A stretch of DNA of 64,000 nucleotides from an uncultured Collinsella sp. (GCA_900541695.1 UQKL01000006.1:42317-106316); one strand, 5' to 3'; positions 1 to 12,377 are shown, numbered from the stretch's first letter. Numbers and translations are program-made. Notes: generated by a model from the sequence alone, not told the origin.

Positions 1-712
<712 letters not shown>

Positions 713-810
713 GTTTAAAACCTCCTAGAGAGGCTGACTCAATGTTTTGGAAAAGTCAGCGAGGGTGCAGCTGGTGCATCAGGTTGCCGTGATGCGAGGG
801 CGCGCTGGGC

Positions 811-2316
811 TTATGCCCGCGCGTCCGAAGCAGAACGGCAAGATGATGTGCCAGATGCAGCCGCAGCGTCGACAGGTCCGCCGTTCGGTAGAACGGCGGA
901 ACCACTATCGGCAAAGTTCCAGCCGGCAAGGCGGTCCTTGGCGGTATCGATGTCCAGATAGTTCTCCTCGCCGTCCATGAGTCGCGTAAAGGCGGTAAAG
1001 AGATAGTGAGCATCGGTGGGGCCAGGTGAGGCCTCGGGATGGTACTGGACCGAGAAGCACGGCGCATCGAGCAGCTGAATGCCCTCGGCGGTGCCGTCAT
1101 TGAGATTCACATGCGTCAGGCGAATGCGGCCGAAACGCTCGTTCATCACGACCGGCGCGATACCGCGGCGTACCCAGATGCGCAGATCGCCATCGACCGC
1201 GTGCTCGGTCTCACCGCCCGAAAGCTCGGGGACGAGCTTGCCCAAGCTTGGAAACAGCAGTCCGAAGCCGTGGTTTTGCGCAGTAATCTCCACGCGGCGG
1301 CTGACCAGATTCATAACCGGCTGGTTGCCGCCACGGTGACCGAATTTGAGTTTTTCCATCTGGGCGCCGCACGCCAAGCTGATCATCTGGTGACCAAGGC
1401 AGATGCCAAAAACCGGCACCTTGCCGATTAGCTGCTGCACCTGCTCATAGGTCTCCACCACGGCATCGGGGTCGCCGGGGCCATTGGACAAAAAGACGCC
1501 ATCGGGATTCATATCGAGCACCTGCTGGGCGGGCGTATCCCACGGCACGACGGTCAGGTCGCAGCCGGCACGGACCAGGCCCTCCAGAATGCCGCGCTTC
1601 ACGCCGCAGTCGTAGGCAACCACTTTGTGGCGGGCAGGAGCGGCAGGGGCAAGCGCAAAGTCATGCGTAGTGGGCAGGTCGCTCGCGGCAAAAGCGTGGG
1701 GCTCAGGGCAGCTCACGGTCTTGACCAGGTTCTCGCCGACCAGCGTGGGCGCGGCGGACAGGCGCTCAGCAAGCACGTCGACGTCGAAGATCTCCGTCGA
1801 GATTATGCCCATCTTGGAACCGTTGTCGCGCAGGTGGCGCACGAGAGCGCGGGTGTCGACGCCCTCGATAGCGACGATGCCGTGTGCACGCAGGTACTCC
1901 GGCACGCTGACGGTCGAGCGCCAGTTAGAAGGCGTGGCGCACATGTCGTGGACGACCATGCCGCGCATGGCGGGAGCGCTCGCGGGGCGAGCGGTATCGC
2001 CGGGGAAGGCCGACTGGACATCGGTCTCGTCAATGCCGTAGTTGCCGATCTGCGGATAGGTCATGGTTACGATTTGGCCGGCATAGCTCGGGTCGGTCAT
2101 GACCTCAAAGTAGCCCTCGAGCGACGTGTTAAAGCAGACCTCGCCGGTTGCGGTACCCTCGGCACCGCATGCACGGCCATAAAAAATGGTCCCATCCTCA
2201 AGATACAGGATGCAGGGACCGCAGGTGCCCTTGCTGGTTTTAGCCAGCATACGCTGGCACAGCTCGCTGGGCGCGACGGTGCGGGCGGCAGCGCCCGCAA
2301 TATGGTTGTTCGCCAT
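811..2316 (-). CDS. carA: Carbamoyl-phosphate synthase small subunit (glutamine amidotransferase)
   Basis: CarA hydrolyses glutamine and passes ammonia to CarB. The class I amidotransferase domain shows the nucleophile elbow GICLGHQ (Cys about 306) and the His-Glu pair in QYHPEASPGP (about 426-428); the N-terminal CPSase domain precedes it. I chose the ATG at 2316 because GGAAGGAG lies just upstream; a start seven codons earlier has no such site. At 501 residues it is much longer than the usual 360-380. There is an N-terminal extension of about 35 residues, an insert of about 40 residues between the NHGF motif and THVNLNDG, and a low-complexity C-terminal tail of about 55. The catalytic residues are intact. 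A small hairpin (2328-2345) sits immediately before the ribosome binding site. Confidence 0.96.
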   Translation of the reverse strand: MANNHIAGAAARTVAPSELCQRMLAKTSKGTCGPCILYLEDGTIFYGRACGAEGTATGEVCFNTSLEGYFEVMTDPSYAGQIVTMTYPQIGNYGIDETDVQSAFPGDTARPASAPAMRGMVVHDMCATPSNWRSTVSVPEYLRAHGIVAIEGVDTRALVRHLRDNGSKMGIISTEIFDVDVLAERLSAAPTLVGENLVKTVSCPEPHAFAASDLPTTHDFALAPAAPARHKVVAYDCGVKRGILEGLVRAGCDLTVVPWDTPAQQVLDMNPDGVFLSNGPGDPDAVVETYEQVQQLIGKVPVFGICLGHQMISLACGAQMEKLKFGHRGGNQPVMNLVSRRVEITAQNHGFGLLFPSLGKLVPELSGGETEHAVDGDLRIWVRRGIAPVVMNERFGRIRLTHVNLNDGTAEGIQLLDAPCFSVQYHPEASPGPTDAHYLFTAFTRLMDGEENYLDIDTAKDRLAGWNFADSGSAVLPNGGPVDAAAASGTSSCRSASDARA

Positions 2317-2453
2317 AGTTCTCCTTCCCGGTCTCACAGGACCGGCTTAAAGGTGTGTAGTTAGGCCTCGCGGTATTCTAACCGCAAGCATCGCCCATGG
2401 CATTAATTACATAGAATTGTTTACAAAATGATAATTATGACTTCCTGTGCATA

Positions 2454-2560
2454 ATGATTTTTCTGGGACGGGGATTAAAAAATTATTCTGAGAGCAGGGC
2501 TTTGTCGCCAACTGCATACATGACAGAATGATTTTTTAATCCCCGTCCCAGAAAAATCAT
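2454..2560. repeat. Near-perfect 37-bp inverted repeat with 33-bp loop
   Basis: The arms 2454-2490 and 2524-2560 are complementary over 37 bases with a single mismatch (2484). The conserved core is TTCTGGGACGGGGATT followed by an A/T-rich stretch. It lies between carA and the membrane-protein gene ending at 2614. It could end transcription of the 2614-5371 unit, but the arms are far longer than a normal terminator and look more like a REP/MITE-type palindromic element. No transposase is nearby. Confidence 0.8.
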
Positions 2561-2613
2561 CCCGCGTGGGCTTGCGGCTCACGCGGGATGGCATCGTTCT
2601 ATGTGGCTGCGGA

Positions 2614-3579
2614 CTACTTTTGCTTGTCCTGCTCCAGCAGCTCGGACGGCGTGCGATCGGGCTTTCCGCCGCGGAAGATCTCTCGACCGTGCAGACGATG
2701 CTCAAGATCGCGCTCGGCCTGCTCCTCCGTGATCTTGGTCTGGCTCACCACCGGGTCCTCGATCAGCGATGAAACCGAGTTGACCTGTTTTTGAATGCGC
2801 TCGGCAATGGTGTCGTCCATGCTTACGATGCGCATCTTCCAGTCGATACTCGTGGCGTTGGACGAGCTCTTGGTCCAAACGAACGTCAGGATGGCGCTTT
2901 GGTGCCCCTGAGCAGGAAACATGCCAAAGAAGGAATCATGCTGGATCCTGCTGTCCTCGTCGATATAGGCGTGAACGTTATACACCACACGGTCGATCTT
3001 GTCGTTGAGCAGGGCGTTGGTTGCGAGCGCCGCCGCCTGAATCTGACCGTTGGACAGCAGCTCGAGTTCATTGGCAGAAGACGTGTCCAGCACCGTCACC
3101 TCAACCGTGCCCGTGCGCTCATCTGCCTCGTCGACGGTAAAATCGAGCGGGAACTGCGTAAAGCCATTGCCCCATTCAAGTCCACCCTTGAGCGCGGTCG
3201 AAACGGTATCCACCGAAACACTTTCGGAAAGGTTCGCGGTATTCAGACGTCGCATCACGCCGTAGCCAATCTGCATGCCCACAATCAGCACCAAAATGCC
3301 GATAACCACGGCCATGGCGGTCTTCGTAATGGTATGGCTCACCTGCGAGCCCGAAGGGTCGTCCTCGGACAGCGGGTCGATATGTTTTGCCTGGCTCGCG
3401 CGATCCTCGCTGCGCAGCCGCGCCAGCGTCGCCTTGTCGCCGCGCTTGACGGCGGCCTCTTTCTCGCGCATGCGCTCGGTGCGCTTTTTGGCGAGCGTAG
3501 GATCCAAGACGCCGGATGCATCGATTTCGGAGAATAACTCCGTCACTTCTTCCGGAGTCAAAGGGTTCTTATCAGCCAT
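2614..3579 (-). CDS. Single-pass membrane protein of unknown function
   Basis: This is a 321-residue protein with a charged, probably helical N-terminal part (about 1-85, rich in Lys, Arg and Glu), one strong membrane segment (about 88-108, AMAVVIGILVLIVGMQIGYG) and an extracytoplasmic part of about 170 residues. The C-terminal 50 residues are again charged. I recognise no catalytic motif or named family. It starts 19 bp downstream of the ABC exporter gene and has its own AGGAAG site, so the two are likely co-transcribed. A role as an accessory to that exporter is only a guess from position. Confidence 0.8.
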   Translation of the reverse strand: MADKNPLTPEEVTELFSEIDASGVLDPTLAKKRTERMREKEAAVKRGDKATLARLRSEDRASQAKHIDPLSEDDPSGSQVSHTITKTAMAVVIGILVLIVGMQIGYGVMRRLNTANLSESVSVDTVSTALKGGLEWGNGFTQFPLDFTVDEADERTGTVEVTVLDTSSANELELLSNGQIQAAALATNALLNDKIDRVVYNVHAYIDEDSRIQHDSFFGMFPAQGHQSAILTFVWTKSSSNATSIDWKMRIVSMDDTIAERIQKQVNSVSSLIEDPVVSQTKITEEQAERDLEHRLHGREIFRGGKPDRTPSELLEQDKQK

Positions 3580-3598
3580 GATCTTCCTGTCATATCAA

Positions 3599-5371
3599 TC
3601 AGTCGAGCTCGTGCGCACGCGCACCTTCGAACTGCATTCGATAGTAACGGGCATAGGTGCCGCCACGGGCGAGAAGCTCCTCGTGCGTGCCACGTTCCAC
3701 AACGCGACCATGCTCAACGGTCGCAATCTCATCGGCATGCTTAATAGTCGAGAGACGGTGGGCGATGATGATCGTGGTACGGCCGCGTGCCAGCTCTTCG
3801 AGCGACTCCTGCACCGCTTCCTCGCTCTCGTTATCCAGGGCACTCGTCGCCTCATCCAAAATAAGGATCTTGGGATTCTTGAGAAAAACGCGCGCGATGG
3901 CGACGCGCTGCTTTTGACCACCCGAAAGACGGCTGCCGCGCTCGCCCACCACGGTGTCGTAGCCTTGCGGAAGCGATTCGATAAAGATATCAATATTGGC
4001 GCGGCGGGCCGCTTCGGCGATCTCTTCTGCCGTGGCGCCCGGCTTGCCGTAGGCGATGTTCTCGCCGATCGTTCCATCAAACAGGTACACATCTTGCTGC
4101 ACCAGGCCGATGGCACGGCGCAGACTATGCTGCGTCACGTCGCGCACATCCTGGCCGTCGATGCTAATGGAGCCGGCGGCAGCGTCGTAAAAGCGCGGCA
4201 ACAGCGAACAAGTCGTCGATTTGCCGCCGCCCGAGGGACCGACCAAAGCGATGGTCTGACCGGGCTTGATGGACAGGTCCATGTGGTCGATAACAGGGCG
4301 TCCGTCGGCGCCGCGCTCGCCCAATTCAACATCCTCGTAGCTAAAGCACACGTCGCGGTACTCCACAGCACCAGCCGTCACCTGCAGATCCGCAGCACCC
4401 GGCTTATCCTGAATATCGGGGACAGTCGAGAGTACCTCATCCATGCGCTTAAAGCCGGCGATGGCTTTCTGATACGTCTCGGCCGAATTGACGAGCGTCT
4501 CGAGCGGCGTGCAGAACAGCGAAATGTAGAGTGCGAAGGTTGCCATATCGACCGCCTGCAGCTGACCCTGGGCAACGAGCCAACCGCCCAGCAGCACCAC
4601 GATCACATAGAGCACGCCCGAGAGCAGGCCATACGTCGCGGTATAGACGCCCATGGCGTGATACATGTTCTCCTTGGACGAAAGGTAGCGATTGTTCGAG
4701 GCGCGAAACTTAGAGCGCTCGGTCTGCTCGTTGGCAAAGCTCTTGACCACACGCATGCCCGCCAGCGAATCCTGCAGTTGCGCGTTGATGCCGCTAATCT
4801 TTTTGCGGTTATCGCTAAAGACCTCGCGCATGCGCATGTTCTGCCAAAACATAATGACCGCGAACACCACCGTCACCACAGCCATGGCGAGTGCGAGCAC
4901 CGGCGCGATGGTAAACAGAATCACAAACGAGCCGATGATCTCGATACCGCAGATAATGATCCATTCGGGCACGTGGTGCGCCGCCTCGCAGATATCGAAC
5001 AGGTCATTGACCACGCGGCTCATCATGTCGCCCGAGCTGTTGCGATCAAAGTACGCAAAGCTAAACCGTTCGTACTGATCGAACAGGTCCTCGCGCATTT
5101 TGGACTCCATGCGCGCGCCCATCACATGACCCCAATAGCTCACAAAGTAGCGGCAGGCGCAGCGGATGGCATACATCAACACCAGTCCCACCGCGATCAT
5201 ACCGAGCGCCTGCATAATGGCAGCCTGGCCCTGGGTAAACAACCCTCCGGTCAGATTGCGCAGGATAATGGGGAACGCCAGGTCAATGGCGGCAAGTACC
5301 AGGGCGCAAACCGTATCAGCAACAAAAAGCCCCATCTGGGGCTTGTAGTAAGAAAGAAACCTCTTAAACAT
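3599..5371 (-). CDS. ABC exporter, fused permease and ATPase half-transporter
   Basis: The 590-residue protein has about six membrane segments in residues 15-300 followed by a nucleotide-binding domain. Walker A is GPSGGGKST (about 378-386), the signature is LSGGQKQR (about 482) and Walker B is ILILDEATSALD. Half-transporters of this MsbA/LmrA type dimerise and export lipids, drugs or peptides; the substrate cannot be read from sequence. The ATG at 5371 is preceded by AAGGTGA; an in-frame ATG 26 codons upstream lacks a ribosome binding site and its added residues are not membrane-like. Both neighbours run in the same direction. Confidence 0.93.
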   Translation of the reverse strand: MFKRFLSYYKPQMGLFVADTVCALVLAAIDLAFPIILRNLTGGLFTQGQAAIMQALGMIAVGLVLMYAIRCACRYFVSYWGHVMGARMESKMREDLFDQYERFSFAYFDRNSSGDMMSRVVNDLFDICEAAHHVPEWIIICGIEIIGSFVILFTIAPVLALAMAVVTVVFAVIMFWQNMRMREVFSDNRKKISGINAQLQDSLAGMRVVKSFANEQTERSKFRASNNRYLSSKENMYHAMGVYTATYGLLSGVLYVIVVLLGGWLVAQGQLQAVDMATFALYISLFCTPLETLVNSAETYQKAIAGFKRMDEVLSTVPDIQDKPGAADLQVTAGAVEYRDVCFSYEDVELGERGADGRPVIDHMDLSIKPGQTIALVGPSGGGKSTTCSLLPRFYDAAAGSISIDGQDVRDVTQHSLRRAIGLVQQDVYLFDGTIGENIAYGKPGATAEEIAEAARRANIDIFIESLPQGYDTVVGERGSRLSGGQKQRVAIARVFLKNPKILILDEATSALDNESEEAVQESLEELARGRTTIIIAHRLSTIKHADEIATVEHGRVVERGTHEELLARGGTYARYYRMQFEGARAHELD

Positions 5372-5418
5372 AGTCACCTTACGCGGTTTTACCAAACCGC
5401 GTTTCGTCTCGACGCTGC

Positions 5419-5516
5419 AAGTGCTCCATTTGGACAATCTGGCCTTCAATCGTCGGTCGCGTATATCTATACGCTTCCCTCCTCTTTTAGGCCACCTTGT
5501 CTCAAATGGAGCACTT
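5419..5516. repeat. Imperfect inverted repeat with central palindrome
   Basis: The arms 5419-5444 and 5490-5516 share AAGTGCTCCATTT and GGCC blocks in opposite orientation with a few mismatches. A second small palindrome, GCGTATA-TC-TATACGC, lies between them (about 5459-5474). The element lies between the Nudix gene (its end at 5556) and the ABC exporter start. It could fold as a three-stem RNA, be an operator for the exporter, or be a mobile palindromic repeat. There is no clear T-run. Confidence 0.6.
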
Positions 5517-5555
5517 TCGCTGACTTACACAAACCTGCGGGATCATCCCCGCTCG

Positions 5556-6251
5556 TTAAAGTTCCGCTCCGCCCAAACGGTGAGCAATGCTGTCGCAGGC
5601 AAGTGCGCCCACAACGGTCTTGGCGTCTTCGATCTTGCCGTCGAGCACGGCGTCGATCAGCTCGTGCAGCGGTACCAAGTCGACGTTGACAAACTCGTCA
5701 TCGTCGGGGTCGGGTGCATCAAACTCGAGCTTGGTAGCCAGGTAGATGTGAATGATCTCGTCGCAAAAACCGCAGGTCGTGACAATCGACGTCAAAAAGC
5801 GAATGCGACCAGCCCTAAAGCCCGTCTCCTCATGCAGCTCGCGCTTGGCGCAATCGAGCGGGTCCTCACCCGGATCGAGCTTGCCGGCGGGAATCTCGAC
5901 CGTCACGCGGTCGATGGCAGTGCGATACTGACGTACCAGCACGATCTTGCCGTTCTCGGTCAGTGCCACAACGGCCGCCGCACCCGGATGGCGAACGATA
6001 TCGCGGGCGCTGCGGTGACCGTTGGGCAGCTCAACCTCAAGACGGTGGACGTCGAGGATCTTGCCCTTCCAGGCGCACTCCTCCGAAAGAATCTTCTCGT
6101 GCAGCAGGGCGTCATGCGGGTCGTCGTCGCCCAGCACCAGCGCCGGCTCGTCAGCGACCTCGCCACCAGGCTCGCCCTCGGCGTGTCCATACATGCGGCC
6201 GTCTTCCTCGACGATCTGCGCGTCCACGAGCTCTTCGTTCTTCTCGTCCAT
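5556..6251 (-). CDS. Nudix hydrolase, ADP-ribose pyrophosphatase-like
   Basis: The Nudix box is complete: G-x5-E-x7-REL-x-EETGF at residues about 123-145 of this 231-residue protein. Around it the fold resembles bacterial ADP-ribose pyrophosphatases (GAAAVVAL, VRQYR, EIPAGKLDPGE). Such enzymes cleave ADP-ribose or related nucleotide sugars to AMP and a sugar phosphate. The first 60 residues are an acidic extension not needed for the fold. I prefer the ATG at 6251 because GAGAGGA sits about 9 bases upstream; an ATG at 6260 lies too close to it. It follows purD by 21 bp and is probably in the same transcript. Confidence 0.9.
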   Translation of the reverse strand: MDEKNEELVDAQIVEEDGRMYGHAEGEPGGEVADEPALVLGDDDPHDALLHEKILSEECAWKGKILDVHRLEVELPNGHRSARDIVRHPGAAAVVALTENGKIVLVRQYRTAIDRVTVEIPAGKLDPGEDPLDCAKRELHEETGFRAGRIRFLTSIVTTCGFCDEIIHIYLATKLEFDAPDPDDDEFVNVDLVPLHELIDAVLDGKIEDAKTVVGALACDSIAHRLGGAEL

Positions 6252-6272
6252 CCGTCTCATTCCTCTCGGATT

Positions 6273-7577
<1,305 letters not shown>

Positions 7578-7599
7578 GGGTGCCTCCTCTATGGATTAC

Positions 7600-7673
7600 C
7601 GGCCCGCTCCGCGCGGGCCCATTACAAGCAAATATACCCCTCGGCCGCCCATCTGGGCTGCAAAGGGGTATAT
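7600..7673 (-). terminator. Hairpins between purA and purD
   Basis: On the minus strand, an ATATACCCC/GGGGTATAT stem (7632-7673) with an inner GCCC/GGGC stem is followed by a T-rich stretch. A second GC-rich hairpin (GGGCCCGCGC/GCGGGCC, around 7603-7621) follows. Together they probably end purA transcription. The poly-T tail is weak. Confidence 0.5.
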
Positions 7674-7695
7674 CGCAATAACCAAATAACGCCGA

Positions 7696-8991
<1,296 letters not shown>

Positions 8992-9073
8992 TCACATTCA
9001 TGGACTGTCCGCGCACCGCAAGCGCGCAGAAGCACAAAGCATTCCCAGTATACCCGTGCAACGGGCGCCTGTC

Positions 9074-10465
9074 CTACTCCTCGGTATGCGCCCCATCAAG
9101 CTCATAGAACTTGGTGGATGCCGGCAGGAACATCAGGTCGACGTCGCCGATCGGGCCCGAACGGTTCTTTGCCACGACGATACGCGTAACGCCCTCGTCG
9201 GGTCGGTCGTCGCGCGAGGCCTCGGCCTCGTCGGCGGATCGGTCCAAGAACATGACGATATCGGCGTCCTGCTCGATGGAGCCCGATTCACGCAGGTCGG
9301 ACAGCTGCGGGCGCTTGCCGGTACGGGATTCAACCTGACGCGACAGCTGCGACAGCGCGATCAGCGGAATCTTGAGCTCCTTGGCCATAATCTTCAGACC
9401 ACGCGACATCTCGGAGACCTCGACGGTGCGGCTCTCGGAACGACGTCCCGGCGGGGGGCTCACCAGCTGCAAGTAGTCCAGGATGATGATGGCCTTCTCC
9501 TTGTTATGGAGCATGCGGCGGCTCTTGGCGCGAATCTCGGTCACCGTGGTGCCGGGCGTATCGTCAATCAGAATATCGAGCTTGGACAGCGTCTGCGTGG
9601 CCTCATTGATGTTGGCCCACTGCTCGGGACTAATGCGGCCCGTACGGAAGTCGCTGATCGAGATCATGGCATAGGCGCAAATCAGACGCTGGGCAATTTC
9701 CTTGCCCGACATCTCCAGCGAGAAGAAGCCGACGGTATAGCCCGCGGCGGCGGCGTTGAGCGCCAAGTTCAGGGCGAACGACGTCTTACCAACGGCGGGG
9801 CGGGCGCCGATAATGATGAGCTGGCCCTCGCGGAAGCCCATGAGCATACGGTCGAGCGACGGAAAGCCCGTGGGCACGCCTGCAGCCTGACCGCCGGCCT
9901 TGCACACTTCCTCGGCCTCGTTATAGGCCTCGACCATAAACTCGGTCAGCGTCTTGTAGCTCGACTTAACCTCACGCGCCGTGACCTTGAGCAGTTTGCT
10001 CTCGGCCAGCTCCACGACCTCTTTGGTGTCGGTGGGGGCGTTGTAGGCCAGCGCGTTGATCTCGTTGGTGGCGCCAATCAGCTCGCGCAGCATCGAGTCG
10101 CGGCGAACGATGGCGGCATGGTGCTGCCAGTTGACGAGCGACAGAGTCTGTCCCATCAGCTCCAAAATGTACGCCTCGCCGCCCACGGCATCGAGCTTGT
10201 TGATGCTTCGCAGGTAATCGATCAGCGAGATAGAGTCAATGGGGATGCGACTGTTATACATATCGACCATCGCGGTATAGATGGTCTTATGAATGGGCCG
10301 GTAGAAGTCATCGGGCTGCAGCTCGACCTGGGCCTCTTCGACCACATCGGGCGAGAGCAGCATAGCGGCCAGCACGTTGGCCTCTGCATCTTGGTTTTGG
10401 GGGAGACCCAACTTGGAGCCACGGTCCTCGACCGTCAGCCCCGTCTCCCTATCGTCATATGCCAT
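9074..10465 (-). CDS. dnaB: Replicative DNA helicase
   Basis: DnaB is the hexameric fork helicase. Visible are the N-terminal primase-interacting domain (about 15-115), the linker, and the RecA-like domain with Walker A GARPAVGKTSF, Walker B IIILDYLQLV, and the SQLSRQVE and DLRESGSIEQDAD motifs. No intein is present. Three ATGs fall within 12 bases; the one at 10465 has GAGGA five bases upstream, while the one at 10477 (four codons longer) has none. It lies downstream of rplI, separated by a terminator. A DciA-type loader gene at 25620 fits a DnaC-less bacterium. Confidence 0.97.
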   Translation of the reverse strand: MAYDDRETGLTVEDRGSKLGLPQNQDAEANVLAAMLLSPDVVEEAQVELQPDDFYRPIHKTIYTAMVDMYNSRIPIDSISLIDYLRSINKLDAVGGEAYILELMGQTLSLVNWQHHAAIVRRDSMLRELIGATNEINALAYNAPTDTKEVVELAESKLLKVTAREVKSSYKTLTEFMVEAYNEAEEVCKAGGQAAGVPTGFPSLDRMLMGFREGQLIIIGARPAVGKTSFALNLALNAAAAGYTVGFFSLEMSGKEIAQRLICAYAMISISDFRTGRISPEQWANINEATQTLSKLDILIDDTPGTTVTEIRAKSRRMLHNKEKAIIILDYLQLVSPPPGRRSESRTVEVSEMSRGLKIMAKELKIPLIALSQLSRQVESRTGKRPQLSDLRESGSIEQDADIVMFLDRSADEAEASRDDRPDEGVTRIVVAKNRSGPIGDVDLMFLPASTKFYELDGAHTEE

Positions 10466-10614
10466 GAGCATCCTCATTCATATCGCTTGCGAGCATCCAT
10501 AGTATCAGCCACGGCTATAAATCGAGCCGCGCCTTGGCAATCATCACCGAACCAAACGGATGAACGGTCCTATACACGGGACCGCATCTCAATGACTGCT
10601 ATGAACTCACCCGG

Positions 10615-10656
10615 CGCAAAAAATAAAAGGGCGCCCTGGTCTCCCAGAGCGCCCTT
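10615..10656 (-). terminator. Terminator of the rpsF-ssb-rpsR-rplI operon
   Basis: On the minus strand a GGGCGCTCTGG/CCAGGGCGCCC hairpin is followed directly by CCTTTTATTTTTT. It lies 33 bp after the rplI stop and is a strong intrinsic terminator. Confidence 0.85.
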
Positions 10657-10688
10657 CTTAGAACAAGATTGTTGCGTTGCAGCAAATG

Positions 10689-11228
10689 CTACTCGGCAGC
10701 AGCCTCGGTCTCGACCTCGGCGGTCTCGGTCTCGGCGACCTCAGCGGTCTCCTCAACCTCAGCCTCGGCAGCGAGCTCCTCGGCGGTAACGCCGACGAGA
10801 ACGACAACCTCGGCCTTGATCTCGCGGTACAGCGAGATAGCGACGGTGTGGGCACCGGCAACCTTGATGGGCTTACCGAGCTCGACGCGCTTGCGGTCGA
10901 TATCCATACCGAGCTGATCCTTGATGGCGTCAGCGATCATGGCGGCGGTAACGGAGCCAAAGAGGATGCCCTCGTCGCCAACCTTGACGTCAACGGTGAC
11001 CTGCTTGCCCTCGAAGGCAGCCTTGGTCTCGTTGGCGGTAGCCAGACGGACGGCCTCGCGCTTGGCGATGTTGTTGCGACGCTCGTCAAGCTGCTTGAGG
11101 TTGCCCTTGGTGGCGGCAACAGCGAGCTTCTTGGGGAACAGGAAGTTCTCAGCGTAACCCTGAGCGACCTCTACGACGTCACCCTCGCCGCCCTTGCCCT
11201 TGATCTCATCGAGAAGAATAACCTTCAT
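10689..11228 (-). CDS. rplI: Ribosomal protein bL9
   Basis: The N-terminal rRNA-binding domain is typical (MKVILLDEIKGKGGEGDVVEV, GYAENFLFPKKLAV), followed by the connecting helix and C-terminal domain up to about residue 150. The 179-residue protein is longer than the usual ~150 because of an Ala/Glu/Thr repeat tail (about 150-179), which makes the C terminus very acidic. It is the last gene of the rpsF-ssb-rpsR-rplI operon, 15 bp after rpsR. Confidence 0.97.
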   Translation of the reverse strand: MKVILLDEIKGKGGEGDVVEVAQGYAENFLFPKKLAVAATKGNLKQLDERRNNIAKREAVRLATANETKAAFEGKQVTVDVKVGDEGILFGSVTAAMIADAIKDQLGMDIDRKRVELGKPIKVAGAHTVAISLYREIKAEVVVLVGVTAEELAAEAEVEETAEVAETETAEVETEAAAE

Positions 11229-11243
11229 GATGCGTCTCCCTTC

Positions 11244-11510
11244 TTAGCCGCGGTCGCGGTTGCCACGAGAGGAAACCACGGGGACGGTGTACGGCAGGAG
11301 AGCCATCTCGCGGGCGCGCTTGATGGCGTTGGCGATGTCATGCTGATGCTGCGTGCAAGCGCCAGTGACGCGACGGGGCTTGATCTTGCCACGGTCGGTC
11401 ATGTACTTACGGAGAAGCTGAGTGTCCTTATAGTCGATGAACTCAGTGTTCTCCTTGCAGAACTGGCAGTACTTACGACGCGGCTGACGTGCAGAATAAT
11501 CATTAGCCAT
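11244..11510 (-). CDS. rpsR: Ribosomal protein bS18
   Basis: This 88-residue small-subunit protein contains the conserved core [25 protein letters not shown]. It keeps the cysteines of the zinc-type form: CQFC near residue 15 and Cys/His in [10 protein letters not shown] use the ATG at 11510 because residues upstream of it are unrelated to S18 and AAAGG lies in a suitable position. S18 binds S6, encoded two genes upstream. Confidence 0.96.
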   Translation of the reverse strand: MANDYSARQPRRKYCQFCKENTEFIDYKDTQLLRKYMTDRGKIKPRRVTGACTQHQHDIANAIKRAREMALLPYTVPVVSSRGNRDRG

Positions 11511-11582
11511 GTCAAAATACCTTTCGTTTGGCAACTTCGGCGAGCCGAAGCCGCCTCTCACTCAAAAATAGGTGAACAACCC

Positions 11583-12035
11583 TTAGAACGGGATGTCCTC
11601 ATCGTAGACGTCGACCGCGGGCGGCGTAGCCACCGGTGCGGCAGGACGTGCTGCGGGCGCGGGAGCTGCGGGGGCGTAACCGCCCTGATCGTAGCCACCC
11701 TGGCCACCACGGGAGCTCATAAACTCGATCTCATCGACGATGACCTCAAGCTTGCTCCGGCGCTGGCCGTCGCGCTCCCAAGAGCTGTAGCGCAGCTTGC
11801 CCTCGATCGCGACCTTGTTTCCCTTTGCCAGGAAACGGCTCACGGCCTCGGCGCGGGTGCCGAACATGGTGCAGTCGACAAAGTTGGGATAGTCCTCCCA
11901 CTCGCCAGTCTGCGCGTTGCGGCGACGATCGTTCACGGCAACGCCAAAGGACAGAACCTGGGTTCCGCCGGCGGTGGCGCGCAGCTCGGGATCGCGGGTG
12001 AGGTTACCGGTGATGTTCACTCGATTGATGCTCAT
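11583..12035 (-). CDS. ssb: Single-stranded DNA-binding protein
   Basis: The OB-fold covers residues 1-105 (MSINRVNITGNLTRDPELR at the start, VAIEGKLRYSSWERDGQRRS later). A Gly/Ala/Pro-rich linker follows, and the acidic tip DEDIPF that recruits replication and repair proteins closes the protein. At 150 residues this is normal. It lies between rpsF and rpsR, the common bacterial arrangement, so its expression is tied to ribosomal protein synthesis. Confidence 0.98.
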   Translation of the reverse strand: MSINRVNITGNLTRDPELRATAGGTQVLSFGVAVNDRRRNAQTGEWEDYPNFVDCTMFGTRAEAVSRFLAKGNKVAIEGKLRYSSWERDGQRRSKLEVIVDEIEFMSSRGGQGGYDQGGYAPAAPAPAARPAAPVATPPAVDVYDEDIPF

Positions 12036-12083
12036 AACTCACTACTTCCTCTTGGGGCACAAGCCCAGTCCAAAACGACAGTC

Positions 12084-12377
12084 TTACTCCTGGTCGTCGC
12101 GACGGACGATCATGTGGCGGACCACAGCGTCGGTGATGCGCAGGACGCGATCAAGCTCGGCGATCTGGGTAGGATCTGCGTGGAAGTTGATGAGGGTGTA
12201 GTCACCATCGGTGAGGTCGTTGATCTCGTAGGCGAGCTTGCGCTTGCCCCACTCGTCAACGGAGTCGACCTTGCCAGCGCCCTCAGCGATCGTGGTATCG
12301 ATACGCTTCATAACAGCGAGACGAGTCTCGGGGTCGAGCGACGGGTCAACAAAGAACAGCAGTTCATAAGCCTTCAT
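12084..12377 (-). CDS. rpsF: Ribosomal protein bS6
   Basis: The sequence MKAYELLFFVDPSLD...EWGKRKLAYEINDLTDGDYTLINFHA is classic S6, and the 97-residue length is normal. The ATG at 12377 follows AGGAGGTGACAAT. First gene of the rpsF-ssb-rpsR-rplI operon. In many bacteria the S6-S18 complex represses this operon by binding its leader; see the candidate leader hairpin at 12405-12431. Confidence 0.97.
   Translation of the reverse strand: MKAYELLFFVDPSLDPETRLAVMKRIDTTIAEGAGKVDSVDEWGKRKLAYEINDLTDGDYTLINFHADPTQIAELDRVLRITDAVVRHMIVRRDDQE

Noticed and set aside
3275..5689. 804-codon plus-strand open frame across the ABC exporter
   Set aside because: The minus strand encodes an intact ABC exporter with all ATPase motifs; the plus frame has no recognisable sequence and no ribosome binding site.
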